From Pholiota molesta (taxonomy: Eukaryota > Basidiomycota > Agaricomycetes > Agaricales > Strophariaceae), in the NCBI GenBank assembly GCA_014925825.1, contig JACGCK010000495.1:1-19791 (forward strand): DNA of 19,791 nucleotides. Reading direction: 5' to 3'. Below are positions 1 to 9,551 of this stretch, piece by piece (positions within the stretch are counted from its first letter, which is position 1; each line of letters starts with the position of its first letter). The translations under genes and the position numbers were made by a program. Under the pieces are notes generated by a model. The model saw only the letters and a list, made by a program, of their open reading frames with translations. It was not told the DNA's origin and made no database searches.

Positions 1-379
1 TTCAACGCATCCTTGGACTCTTTGTACACTGCAGCATCATGACGCAGAATAGATTATTTGCAAGAGCCTATTTCGCTATTGTTGAACTCTGCGGGTCGAC
101 CGCCAGCAATCCACTCCCCGGGGCCCGAAGTTTGTCCCGTTTCTTTCTCAAACTTGTCTGCTCTTGTTTCTCTCTCGGGAACGATCAGTTATTTATAAAA
201 TGCTATGTTCCTGATAACGCCGTCCATGGTGGTAAGCTTCCATGTGCATGATCCAACATGTCCCATCTGCCAACCTTCTGACTGTTCAACTCGCTGAGGG
301 TCTCCCCTCCCTTCTCCTCGACCCTCGACCACTTCGATACAGCTACCCCTGCTTGTGACCCTCTAACCCTCTTTCGTTC
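1..379. other. 5' flank of the STAND/TPR gene
   Basis: No convincing gene is seen here. An open frame at 39-251 has no recognisable motif and no coding signature. An AT-rich TATA-like stretch (TTTATAAAA) lies near 190-200, and pyrimidine-rich sequence precedes the ATG at 380, as is common upstream of fungal genes. It is probably promoter and 5' leader of the gene starting at 380. Confidence 0.4.
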
Positions 380-3300
380 ATGACGGATCCGCTTTCAATC
401 ACGCTTCCAGTCATTACTTTGGCCACAGCACTCAAGGACATCATCGAAACAGCCAGCGCCATTCAAGACTCGTTTTCCAAGGTGGTTATTTCCTTATTTG
501 TGGCCCAAGATCTTCCAGATACTCATCATTTCTCGATCCATAGCTACCGCAGAACTACCAAAATGCCCAGAAACTCGCAAAGTTGGTGTCCAAGACCTTG
601 CAAGAGATGCAAGATATCTATCAAAAGAAACAGGCGATTTTTGATGGATCGCCGCACCTAACAAAGATTATCAATGACCTGCGAGCATGAGTCGTATTAT
701 TAATACTATCTTCCTATGAGTTCGAAAGTCTCCGCTACGCTGAGGACGCTGAACTTGAACGTAACAGGGAGAATGAAATTGACTTGCGAGAAATGTGCGC
801 ACTTAATCCCACCCAGGAGCGGAAGGAAGCGAGACAGGTTCAAAATCGCCTTCTACTCATTCTGGAGCCGCGAGAAGGTAGAAGGATTGATTTCAGAACT
901 ATATGACCATGTTGACAGGTGCTCGCAGCAGTTCATCATAAGTAGTTCAATGTCAAACATACATGCAGGTGCTCGACTATTTGATGTGTAACCCCGTCTC
1001 TAGCTGCTATCCAGCCTCCGCACCGAAGCGCTCGTCGTGGAAATTCACGACACCCTCCATAATGCGGTCCGACATTCCAACAGTGCTGTTACAAACACCA
1101 CCATCACTGGCCACAGCAGTTTCGCCAGAGTAGGCATACCGCACAATGGATTCAACGGGTTCGGAAAGGTTGTAAGCAATGCACACCTCTTCGAATTCAG
1201 CCGGTCGTCTGCTATGCCCATGACATGGATGGCAGAGACCATCCCCATACATGATCTCTCCAAAGCATACCTCCGCCGCGAGCTTGGGAAGATCAATCTC
1301 TTCCTCCAATCGATATCCATCCGCTGGCTGAGCCAGAACCCCACATCCTATCCCACTGCACCCATCGGCATCTCTGAAATCCCCGTCCTCAATATCTCGT
1401 GGTTCCTCGGGAAAGCGCCGCTGCCGAGCGCCGTGGTGCACCAGGACGCGGTGGCGCTCGCCTTCCGGATCCAGGATCTCCAGCGCGAGCGCCCGAGCAA
1501 CGCGTGGATCCACGCGGTCGACATCGCGGTGAACGATCTCTCCATCCGCCTTAATGAGCTGCAGATGCACGACGACGCGGTCGCGATATGCACGCTGCGG
1601 ATCAGCCTGTGGCGCGCGATCGCCGGGCGGTACCCGTCCCCCACCGCGTCGCGTCGGCTGGCGGACGCGCTGATGAAGCTTGCGGTGGTGGTCGCGAATA
1701 TGGGGGAGCATACCCGGACGTATGTGGCGACCGCGGAAGCTATTCAGATTCTGCAACCGCTGGTAGATGTAGGACTGCAGGAGCCCAATGTGCGGCTGAA
1801 GATGCAGGATATTGAGCTGCTAGCGTGGGGTATGATTCTGCAGGCGGGGAACGACCCGGATCCCATCAGGGCTCTGCAGCTAGCTGTCGATGCGGGGAAG
1901 ATACTGGAAAGGGCGCTGGGGCTCAAGGACCTCTCTACAACGGACATCTCTGCCAGTGCGCTCTCGCCTGGCGACTGGGCGGTCATTTCTAGTTCGGGCA
2001 CTGTTATAGTTTCGGACGACACCCACTTCACATACGCCTCGAGCCTGCTTCGCATCGCCCAAATTCAGCTTACGCATCGCCAATCTGTCGCGTCGAACAA
2101 GTACGCCAAAACGGGTTTGGCGATCCTGAACCACCTCCTCGCGAAGTACCCGGGCTCGGACAAGATTCAGGACGAAATTACGAGGGCACTAACGCACCTC
2201 TCGGGCATGATGATCCGCACGCTGAACACCGACGCTGAAAATCTGCAATACACGGAACAGAACACGGCTCTCTTCCGCCAGCTGGGCCAGATCAACCCCC
2301 AGCGCTATGTGATCCCGCTCGCGCTCGCGCTCTGGTCGCAGAGGGACGTGTTCCTCATCCTCGGGGATGCGGATAAAGCGCAGAGGATCTACCAGGAGAT
2401 GGTCAGCCTGAGCGAGCTCGCAGCCGCCCCGCCGCATCTCGACCTCCAGATCCCCTCCCAAACGGAGGGCGATTACTATGCGCAGGTCGCGCTGGCCCAT
2501 CACACGACCACGCGGTTCACGGACGCCCAGAACGCGATCTCCCAGTACGCCGCGTTGGAATTCATGGAGCCCGGGCGGAGTCGCGCTAAACACATCAGTG
2601 TAGTGGCCTTATTGTGCAAATCCCTTGCCTCCACGCATCAATATGACACTGTGCTGTTGGAGGGTTTCAAGGCGCTGAATATTATAGACAAACTCGGTAT
2701 ATACAGTGCAGAAGCTGATCTTATTGAATCCTACCGGGAGCTCCTGGGGGCGCTGATGGAGGCGTTGGAACGGTCTTCGGACCCTGCGGCGCTCACCCGG
2801 GCGGAGGATATCATCATGCGCATCCGGCAGCTAGCGCGCTCGGGGAAGGTCAAATCCAAGTGGAAATCAGCCCAGGCGCCAGTAATGTACGCGAAACTGC
2901 TGCAGAAGAACGGCAGGATTGACGAGGCGGTCACGTATCTCCAGGCAATCCGAAATAACTGGCGGGAGCTGTATGGGGACTTGGCAGACACGGTCACGGC
3001 CATTCCCTACATTCAGTGTCTCATGGAGCTCCCAGCGATACTCAAGGACAAAGGAGAAATGGACAAGGCTTTGCGTTATAATGAGGAGGCGATAGAGTTT
3101 ACTGCGAACTTCTTCGGCGACGCGCCCAACGAGTTTAAAACTCTCGTATTGGGAAACATGAATTCGACACATGTCTATCTCTTATGTGATGCGGGGCGAT
3201 ATCCAGAGGCGATGGAGCTCAGCAAGAAGATGGCTTCCAATGTTCGCAAAGATAGTCCAACGGAGATGACGGTCATACAGGCACTTTTCGGAGTCGCTCT

Positions 3301-3938
3301 AACCCAGCTTTACAATTGCCTGCCTCTTGACGCCATCGCTACCGCGACAGAGGCCGTCTCGCTTTGCCACATGCTCGCAAAGGATGATCTCCTCAAATTC
3401 AGTCTTCTTTACGCATGTTCACTCAATCTTTCCAAATTCCAATGGTCACGCTGACCTTGGGAATGTGGACGAGGCAATTAGGCATTTTGACATTGCGGAG
3501 AACGCCATCCTAAGGCATAATAAGGTCTATTCTATAGAGGATCTGGACAGCAACGAGAGCGCTTATAGCACTCTCCTAGTTAGACGGTCCAGGTTGTTAT
3601 TTGCCAAGGGTGATTATGTGCGAGCCGCCACTCTTGTTAGAAAATCCGAGGCCATCGAGAGGGAAAACGCGAAGCTAACCAAATCCGCTGTTAAGGATCT
3701 GGCCGGTATCTTGATTTATTCGGGCATTTTATTTTGTACCCTCGGGCGCCATGAGGAGGGAATCGCGGCTGCTACGGAACTGAAGGAGCTACGAGAGAAT
3801 CTCGCGGTTACTTCCCCTGCGCTTGCTCGTCTGATAAAGGTTGGATTGACCTTTTTGACAAAGCGAGGAGGGTGGAAGCCGGTTAAGGAGGCCAGAGATA
3901 AATTAACTTGTGGTCACCAAGACTGCAATATATTTTGA
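380..3938 (+). pseudogene. STAND-like N-terminal segment plus TPR-type helical protein, frame-disrupted
   Basis: The first exon (380-481) encodes a hydrophobic start, MTDPLSITLPVITLA, like the N-terminal domain that precedes the nucleotide-binding module in fungal STAND (NLR-like) proteins. A clean phase-0 intron (482-543) joins it to a helical segment ending in NDLRA. An in-frame TGA follows at 688-690. The same frame stays open to 912 (charged helix, SSYEFESLRYAEDAELERN), while a second frame gives SFWSREKVE and ELYDHVDRCSQQF at about 838-950. From 1004 a frame stays open to 3454 with long amphipathic helices and TPR-like pairs (KGEMDKALRYNEEAIEF; GDADKAQRIYQEMV). The frame then shifts once more, and TPR-like sequence (GNVDEAIRHFDIAE) runs to the stop at 3936-3938. 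No Walker A or B motif is visible, so no NACHT/NB-ARC module can be called. Roughly 1,100 residues would be encoded if the gene were intact. Unusual introns could explain some of the breaks, but not easily the TGA at 688 or the shift near 3420-3450. A degenerate gene or assembly errors are the alternatives. No function beyond a protein-interaction scaffold can be inferred. Confidence 0.6.
482..543 (+). other. Intron 1 of the STAND/TPR gene
   Basis: GTGGTTATTT at the donor and CCATAG at the acceptor give a 62-nt intron. Removing it joins FSK to LPQNYQNAQKLAKLVSKTL without a frame change. The downstream helix fits the upstream N-terminal segment, so this splice is well supported even though the gene is damaged further on. 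Confidence 0.7.
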
Positions 3939-4270
3939 AGATCAATAAGTCATGATTGAGTCATGATCTACTTGATACTAAACGGAGTATTGATTAATAG
4001 TGGATATTTTGTATTTAGATAGTGGGCATTTATGTACTGTGTTGCGCAGGCTCGCAGCCAACTCGCAGCGCAAATGGATAAGACCTAGCCTAGCGGCTTC
4101 AACGGCTCCGGGTTCGGGGACCGGTGGCACGCAAGGCACGGCTAGGCACGGTCACCAAGGTACACTGCCCGAGGTAATCACGTGCGGATAGATGTCTCTA
4201 GCACATTCCTCCACCTCGGCAGCTTATTAACACTTCTTCTCTCCCACCATCTACGACAGCACCCAGCGAA
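3939..4270. promoter_or_regulatory. Intergenic region, 3' of the TPR gene and 5' of the FYVE/RING gene
   Basis: No gene is seen. The first part is AT-rich and contains TCATGAT twice (3950-3956 and 3961-3967) around a TGAGTCA heptamer (3957-3963), the consensus bound by fungal Gcn4/AP-1 bZIP factors. The second part is GC-rich, with three GGCACG copies between about 4126 and 4150, followed by a pyrimidine-rich leader up to the ATG at 4271. It probably holds the 3' UTR of the upstream gene and the promoter of the next one. Confidence 0.4.
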
Positions 4271-6202
4271 ATGGCTGACATCGGGCGTGGCTTACCGCTG
4301 CTCAGTGGGCCGCCACCCCCACAGGAGTCGTCCAGCGCCGACAACGCGTGCAGGAAGTGTAACAAGGAGTTTAATTTGATCTTTACGCGCTCGAGGAGAT
4401 GCAACCATTGTGGTAAGAAGGGTTGTAGCACTTTGGGATCTGATTGAACTTCAACACTGTGCTTTGTTTGCAGGATATTCGTACTGCCATAGCTGCACGG
4501 ATTACCAGGCTCTGATGCCTAGGAGCGGAGCGGATACGGGTTACGATGCCATGAACGTGTGTTCGTTCTGCATCGAGTTTCTGACCAGTGTGTTCCCTAT
4601 TAGTACCTCAAACGATCGATGACTGATGTGATACAGTTACGGCTGCGGGGAGAAATCAACTCAAGGGACTTCCATTGGCGAAGTTGAAGAGATATATCAA
4701 TGCATACAACATCAGGATAGATCGAGCGGTGGAAAAAGACGATCTTATAGACGCTATCCTCGCTGCGCGGGTGAGCACATATCAATATTCTTCAATATAC
4801 CTTCAATTAACTCTTGTCCTAGAATTCTAATGGCTGTCTTCCTCGTGCAAATGAGGTAAGAAATTCATTCATCAGAGAATCGTCACGAACATTCGCCTGA
4901 CACTCTGCTCGCAGCATTATTACCGCCAGTATTCAGTCCCAAATAAGACCCAAGCACGTCCTCGAGGGTTGTTCTCTCGCTCTGGGCAAACTTCCAACAT
5001 ACCGCCTCCGCCGCCTTCGCGGCCGCCGGCCCCTAACACTGCCCATGAGTTCGCACGTCCAGATCTCGCCCCGGACCACCCACCACACCCCCCATACCCG
5101 CCGCGGAGTACTCGCCCTGCTCAGCAGCAGCAGTACAACCCGCCTCCACAGCCCCCGCCTCGACCGCATTCCACATACCCGAACGCATCCCCACATAACC
5201 CCCCGCCGCACTTCAATTCCGCACCTCCTCGACCGCCGCCAAACAACAACCCCCACGGACATTACCAGCAGCCTCAATATCCATACCAGAATCAATACGG
5301 AAGACCCCAGGCGCCTCCGCCGCAGAATTACCACACACGTCCCTCGCCCCCGCGCCCGCCGCAAGCCTCCCAGCCGCCTCCCCCGCCCCCTCGCCCGCGC
5401 ACCACATCCACAGCGCCGCCGCCCACGCTCGCGCAGCTGCTGACCATGAACCCGGACGCGGTCGGCGCCCTGAGCATCGGCGCGCTCAAGGCGATCCTCT
5501 TCACGAACCACGTGAACGCGGGGCAGATCCTGGAGAAGTCGGACCTCGTCGCGAAGGTGCTCGTGCTGATCGAGGACGAGAAGCGCGAGCGGGAGCGGCA
5601 GCGGCTCGCGGAGGAGCGCGAGCAGCTGGAGCTGATGCGAAGGGAGGAGGAGCGGAGGGAGGAGGTAAGGGAGCGCGCGGTGGCAGCGGAGCGCGAGCGG
5701 CTGAGGGCGGAGGCGGAGGCGGCGGGCCAGGCGGCGATGGGCGGTGAGGCGGGAGGGGGCGGTGAGGGGGCGAAGGAGGATGAGCAGGCGGAGATGAGGG
5801 CCGGGGATGGGTCAGGGGAGGGGAGTGCGGATTCGGTGCCGCGGGAAACGACACCGTTGAGTTCTTCGCCACCGAACGCCGCACCGGAAGCGCCCAGGAC
5901 GCAAGGCTTCGCGACGACGCTGGAACGTAACGGGCTGTGTGTGGTGTGTCAGGACGAGGAGGCGAATATCGCCATCGTTGATTGCGGGTACGTTCGTTCA
6001 TCGTATTTGTCTTCCTGCGGTAGAGGAGCAACAAAGCTAACGCTGTGCTGTGTTTGGTTTCTTTTCCCTGTTTCACGTATAAAGGCATATGGCGATGTGC
6101 AGAGAATGCTCCGACCTGATTATGGCCAGCTCAAGAGAATGTCCGCTGTGTCGAACGCGCATCGTCACTGAGTCGAGGTTGCTCCGGATATTCAAGGCCT
6201 GA
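4271..6202 (+). CDS. FYVE-like/SAP/RING protein, CARP (RFFL/RNF34)-type E3 ubiquitin ligase
   Basis: Six exons (4271-4412, 4474-4587, 4637-4770, 4823-4855, 4915-5987, 6085-6202) splice in phase to 537 aa. Residues 27-80 hold eight zinc-ligand cysteines (C27, C30, C44, C47, C52, C55, C77, C80) in a FYVE-like finger without the WxxD lead of classical FYVE domains. Residues about 95-129 look like a SAP helix pair (LPLAKLKRYINAY). A very proline-rich linker (about 169-312), a second SAP-like segment (about 326-363, LSIGALKAILFTNH) and an Arg/Glu coiled coil (about 363-412) follow. The C terminus is a C3HC4 RING: C483, C486, C498, H500, C504, C507, C518, C521. FYVE-like + SAP + SAP + RING in this order is the layout of animal CARP ligases, which act on endosomal membranes. 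By analogy it probably transfers ubiquitin at a membrane or vesicle surface; the substrate is unknown. The RING is split by the last intron (5988-6084), and its C-x-H ligand pair is formed only after splicing. The start is the first ATG of the frame, 250 bp after a region lacking ORFs. Confidence 0.85.
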
Positions 6203-6825
6203 AAGGGATTGGGATTTTTGTTCTAGTAGCTCAGGCTGCTTGTATGGAATTGCCTATCAATATGAGCATTCATGCGAGAACATTGCTTTTCTTGTGCCTC
6301 CATCTTTTATTTATCATTCCCCTCCGCATATCTCACACCACTCACTATCTTGGGATCCTCGTCGCATACTATCATTGGAACATCACACTGTCTATAATAC
6401 ATACCACGAGCGACCTTTCTCGGTCGTTCAATTGCTCTTGGCCATTCGTGTATAAGTATTCCCAACATATCAACTATTCACCATCTGTTCCATTGTTGCA
6501 CATCCAACTAGTGTACTATTTCATGATGATCATGTTTTCTGCTTTCTTCTGTTCCTCGCTAAGAGAGGAATGTTGCTGTGTTCAAGCTAACTCGTTTTTT
6601 TGGCCCTTTTTGTACATAGAATCAAATCAACATTCACTTAAAAATTGTAGGGGTTGCATCTAACACAGATGACCTGATCGCACGGAGAGAAATAGGGATC
6701 GACATATGCTATAGCAATGCAGTGCTGCTCTCAGCCATGAAAGGTTTATTAGTATGAAGAATTTTGCGTGTGCTTCCAGAGTGATGAGTGATGCAATGAG
6801 ATATGTATTACGGGATAAAATAGGA
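6203..6825. other. Convergent intergenic region between the FYVE/RING and mL59 genes
   Basis: Two genes converge here tail to tail. The sequence is AT-rich with no conserved coding pattern; the overlapping short frames at 6240-6663 have unrelated, low-complexity translations. It most likely contains the two 3' UTRs and polyadenylation sites, although I could not assign a single poly(A) signal with confidence. Confidence 0.5.
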
Positions 6826-7834
6826 CTAGAATGGGAGTTTTTGAGGTTTCGAATATCTTGAGGGCTTGAGGGGGTTCGGCTTTCTCTTCTTGTAATACTG
6901 AAAAACACGAAACAAGTGAGTTCACTGACGCGTAAAAACGCACGAAATGAGCAGCACATACCTCCTTGTACCTCGCCACACGCGCCGCCATGTCGCGCAT
7001 GAGGACAGAGCGCTTGCGAACTCTGCCCGCCTTCTGGCGCTCCCACAGATGACCCTTGAACATGCGCTTCCTGCCCGCGTACAGGCGGACACCGAGCTTC
7101 GCCCCCACCGTCGGCTTCTTCGTGGCCTTGCCGAGCCACCGGATGTGCACAGCGTAGTGCGGCGCCTTCTTGGCCTTGGTCACGGCGCGCTGTGCGGCGG
7201 CGAGCCTGTGTTTGATAGCATCGATGTTCTTGGTCTGCTGTGCGATTTGTTTCTTCATGGCCTCCATACGGAGCTTGCGGCTCTCGTTCACGCGGTACTC
7301 GGGGCTGTTCTTTGGGGCGTCGACCAGGTGGATGACTTCGAACCGCGCGACCTCTTCCGCCAGCTCCTCAACCTGCTTCTCCAACGCCGCGCGCTCGGCT
7401 TCCAGCGTCGCGAGCGGCGTCTTGCTCGTGAGCGTGAGCTCCTCCAGCTTCGCGCTCAGCGTCGCCAGGGGGTCGTCCCGCGGGGGCGGCGCCAAGTCCG
7501 CGGCGAGCGCGGGGCTCAGCGACGCCTTCACGCGCTGCAGCCGCAGCCGCAGCGCGTCCGTCTTGGGCCCGGGCGGGAGGAGCCCCAGGGTGTTCGTCGC
7601 ATACGCATTCTTCGCGAGGTCCGCCTGGCGGCGCAGCGAGTACGCGGCGCCGCGCCAGTGGCCGGTCGCCTTGTGCTTGTGCGGGAGGAAGGGGTTCGCG
7701 CGCAGGATGCCCTTGGGCTTGGGCTTGGGCTGCCCGGCGGCGGCGCTGGACTCGGGGAGGGACCGGGGGCGGGCGAGCTGGGTGTGGCGGAAGGCCTTGA
7801 TGGACTGCAGGGCCCGTTGTTGAACCGAGGACAT
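6826..7834 (-). CDS. MRPL25: Mitochondrial large ribosomal subunit protein mL59
   Basis: The two exons on the minus strand (7834-6962 and 6897-6826) join in phase 0 across a 64-nt intron (6898-6961, GTATGT...TTTCAG) to give 314 aa. Residues about 47-90 contain NPFLPHKHKATGHW and YSLRRQADL, the hallmark of the mL59 family (yeast YmL25), a protein of the mitochondrial large ribosomal subunit. The N terminus is basic with few acidic residues (QSIKAFRHTQLARPRS), fitting a mitochondrial presequence. A coiled coil (about 140-172) and a basic C-terminal part (WLGKATKKPTVGAKLGVRLY; then after the splice YYKKRKPNPLKPSRYSKP) follow. The protein is about twice as long as the yeast one (157 aa from memory), as I would expect for the basidiomycete form. 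Very GC-rich third codon positions produce a long antisense open frame that is not a gene. The gene shares its promoter region with the TenA-like gene. Confidence 0.88.
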
Positions 7835-8266
7835 GGCGGCACACGCGGAGAGGGGTTGAAGCGGTGCTCGCTGGGGATGACGGCGGAGGCGCGTCCTGGG
7901 TGTGGGATGTGTATGTGTTGGTGTGTTGGTGACGCTCGCGGACGACGACGTGCTCGAACTTTTCCGTGCTGTTTGGTTCGAACGGGGAGACCAAACTTTA
8001 CTAGATTAGGAAACTCTCATTTGGGCGCGAGAACCCAACTATGTCCCACCGCAGACGTAGAAAATGCGAAATGTCAATGCGTTGACAAGAAAAGCTGCCC
8101 AAATTTCCGCCACAAAATTCTATACGCTATCTCAATTTTATTTGTGGTCGGGGTAGAAATGTCCTTGCACCGCAAGACCCCCTTTGATCGCTGACTTTGA
8201 ATGACATGATCGTCGGAATACCAGACTATCACAACGTTCTAATCTGCATCCTGGTCTCTACAAAAC
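7835..8266. promoter_or_regulatory. Divergent promoter region of mL59 and the TenA-like gene
   Basis: These 432 bp separate two genes transcribed away from each other, so both promoters must lie here. The open frame crossing it on the plus strand is the antisense shadow of mL59 running on. No clear TATA box is seen near either start; CCAAT/ATTGG-type motifs are not obvious. A CCCCCTTTG stretch lies near 8179. Confidence 0.5.
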
Positions 8267-9114
8267 ATGAGCGCACAGCGGGCACTTTCTGAGCATCTTC
8301 TCTCCTTGGACACATTTCCTTCGTTCAGGGACGCCACCCGACACACCTTCCTCACCCAGGCAGGAAATGGCACGCTGCCCCTGTCCAGACTCGCACTATG
8401 GCTCTCGCAAGATCGGATATACGCGGCGCACGCCTATCCGCGCTTCATAGGCTCCTTGATTTCGTGCATTCCCTTCCATGATGCTGATAGCCCGAGCGGG
8501 CCCAAGGAACGTCAGAACGAGGAGATCCTGCAGATGCTCGTCAAATGCCTGGATAACATCGTCCGCGAAGTCCAGTTCTTCAAAGAAACCACCGAGAAAT
8601 ATGGTCTCAATGTGGAGGAGTGGGCGCAACGGAAGGCGACTAGGGATTATACGGCGGAGATGGTCAGAGTTTCTTCGTTGGGGTCGTTGCAAGATGGATT
8701 GATCTTCTTATGGGCAATGGAGCGGGTGCGTCTGATTCTGTTTTTGCTTTTCATAACCATACTTGATCCCAGCATCTCCACCAGGTATATCTCGAGGCAT
8801 GGCGATATGTCAAAGACCTGCAAAGTCAATCTTCAAACACGCAAAGGAACGAATTTCCCGTCATCGGCGCCATCCAAAGTTTATCAAATAACTGGAGCTC
8901 TCCGGAATTCGAAGATTTCGTAAACGCCCTACAACGTCTCATAGACGGCTTGGATATCAAGCCGTGGTCGGAGGCCTGGTTCAAGGCGGAAGACATCTGG
9001 ACACGAGTTCTGGAATTGGAAGTGGCATTCTGGCCCGAAGATGGCGATGAGCTGGTGAAGCCTTTGAAGAATCAGCTCTGGAGTGGTCTTATGACACAAA
9101 ACAAACCAACATAA
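8267..9114 (+). CDS. TenA/THI-4 family protein (haem-oxygenase-like fold)
   Basis: Two exons (8267-8725 and 8785-9114) splice in phase 0 across a 59-nt intron to 262 aa. The TenA signature is visible: the helix with LSQDRIYAAHAYPRF (residues 46-60), whose D49 and Y52 match the Asp-x2-Tyr pair of the TenA active site, and the segment MERVYLEAW created exactly at the splice junction. TenA proteins degrade or salvage pyrimidine breakdown products of thiamine. In this copy the position where classical TenA has its catalytic cysteine (just before the VYLE helix) carries no cysteine, so thiaminase-type chemistry is doubtful, and a TenA_E-like or other role is possible. It is a stand-alone protein, not fused to a ThiD-type kinase as in yeast Thi20. 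The start is the only ATG upstream of the conserved domain in the frame. Confidence 0.82.
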
Positions 9115-9551
9115 TTCGTCCGAGCACATTCCTTTCACTGTATTACTACCGTTTATCTTACTTCAATTATGGCCGATTGAATGAACGGTCACACAGGCCT
9201 GTTTACTGTTGAAATGAGCAACATTCCATTTCAACATTTACTTTGGGTACAAGCATCATAGTGGGGTGTGCGGGCGTCGAAGTCGGCTACGTCATTGGCA
9301 GACCAGCAGCTATAAATAACACTAGCGCCCACAACACTCCATCGTGAACCAAAATTTGGAGTGTTCCCATACATGCACTGACGGTGTAGGTGGTGTATCT
9401 GGCCCCGCACAATGACAAGCTCTTCGTCATAAGGCCCAACGAAATGCAGATTCAAAATGTATATAAGGGCCTCAATCTCGTTCATACTTTTCCATATCTC
9501 AAATACATCAAAACACCTAAAAAATCAACAAACCACCATTCTCTTACAACA
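9115..9551. promoter_or_regulatory. Intergenic region and promoter of the Gly/His-rich gene
   Basis: No gene is seen in these 437 bp. A TATATAA box at 9460-9466 lies 86 bp upstream of the ATG at 9552, a sensible spacing for a strongly expressed fungal gene. It is followed by an A/C-rich leader (AAAACACCTAAAAAATC, CAACAATG) typical of efficient start sites. A TATAAATA stretch also occurs near 9310. The first ~60 bp are probably the 3' UTR of the TenA-like gene. Confidence 0.5.
9460..9466 (+). promoter_or_regulatory. TATA box of the Gly/His-rich gene
   Basis: TATATAA at 86 bp before the start codon, followed by an A/C-rich leader with a CAACAATG start context. Confidence 0.5.

Noticed and set aside
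1007..1756. Minus-strand 249-codon frame opposite the TPR region
   Set aside because: The plus-strand frame is much longer and shows TPR helices. The antisense translation has a biased Arg/Asp/His content typical of shadows.
5501..6088. Minus-strand frame rich in Pro, Ala and Ser opposite the FYVE/RING gene
   Set aside because: It mirrors the GC-rich Arg/Glu coiled-coil exon and the translation is low complexity. The plus strand carries zinc-ligand patterns and spliced exons.
6240..6663. Two overlapping open frames in the spacer after the FYVE/RING gene
   Set aside because: There is no motif, the composition is AT-rich and the two frames conflict. It is better explained as 3' UTR and spacer.
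6947..8194. Long plus-strand open frame (415 codons) over the mL59 gene
   Set aside because: It is the antisense shadow of mL59: Arg/Leu-rich, low-complexity translation and no recognisable domain, while the minus strand has a clear mL59 signature and a valid intron.
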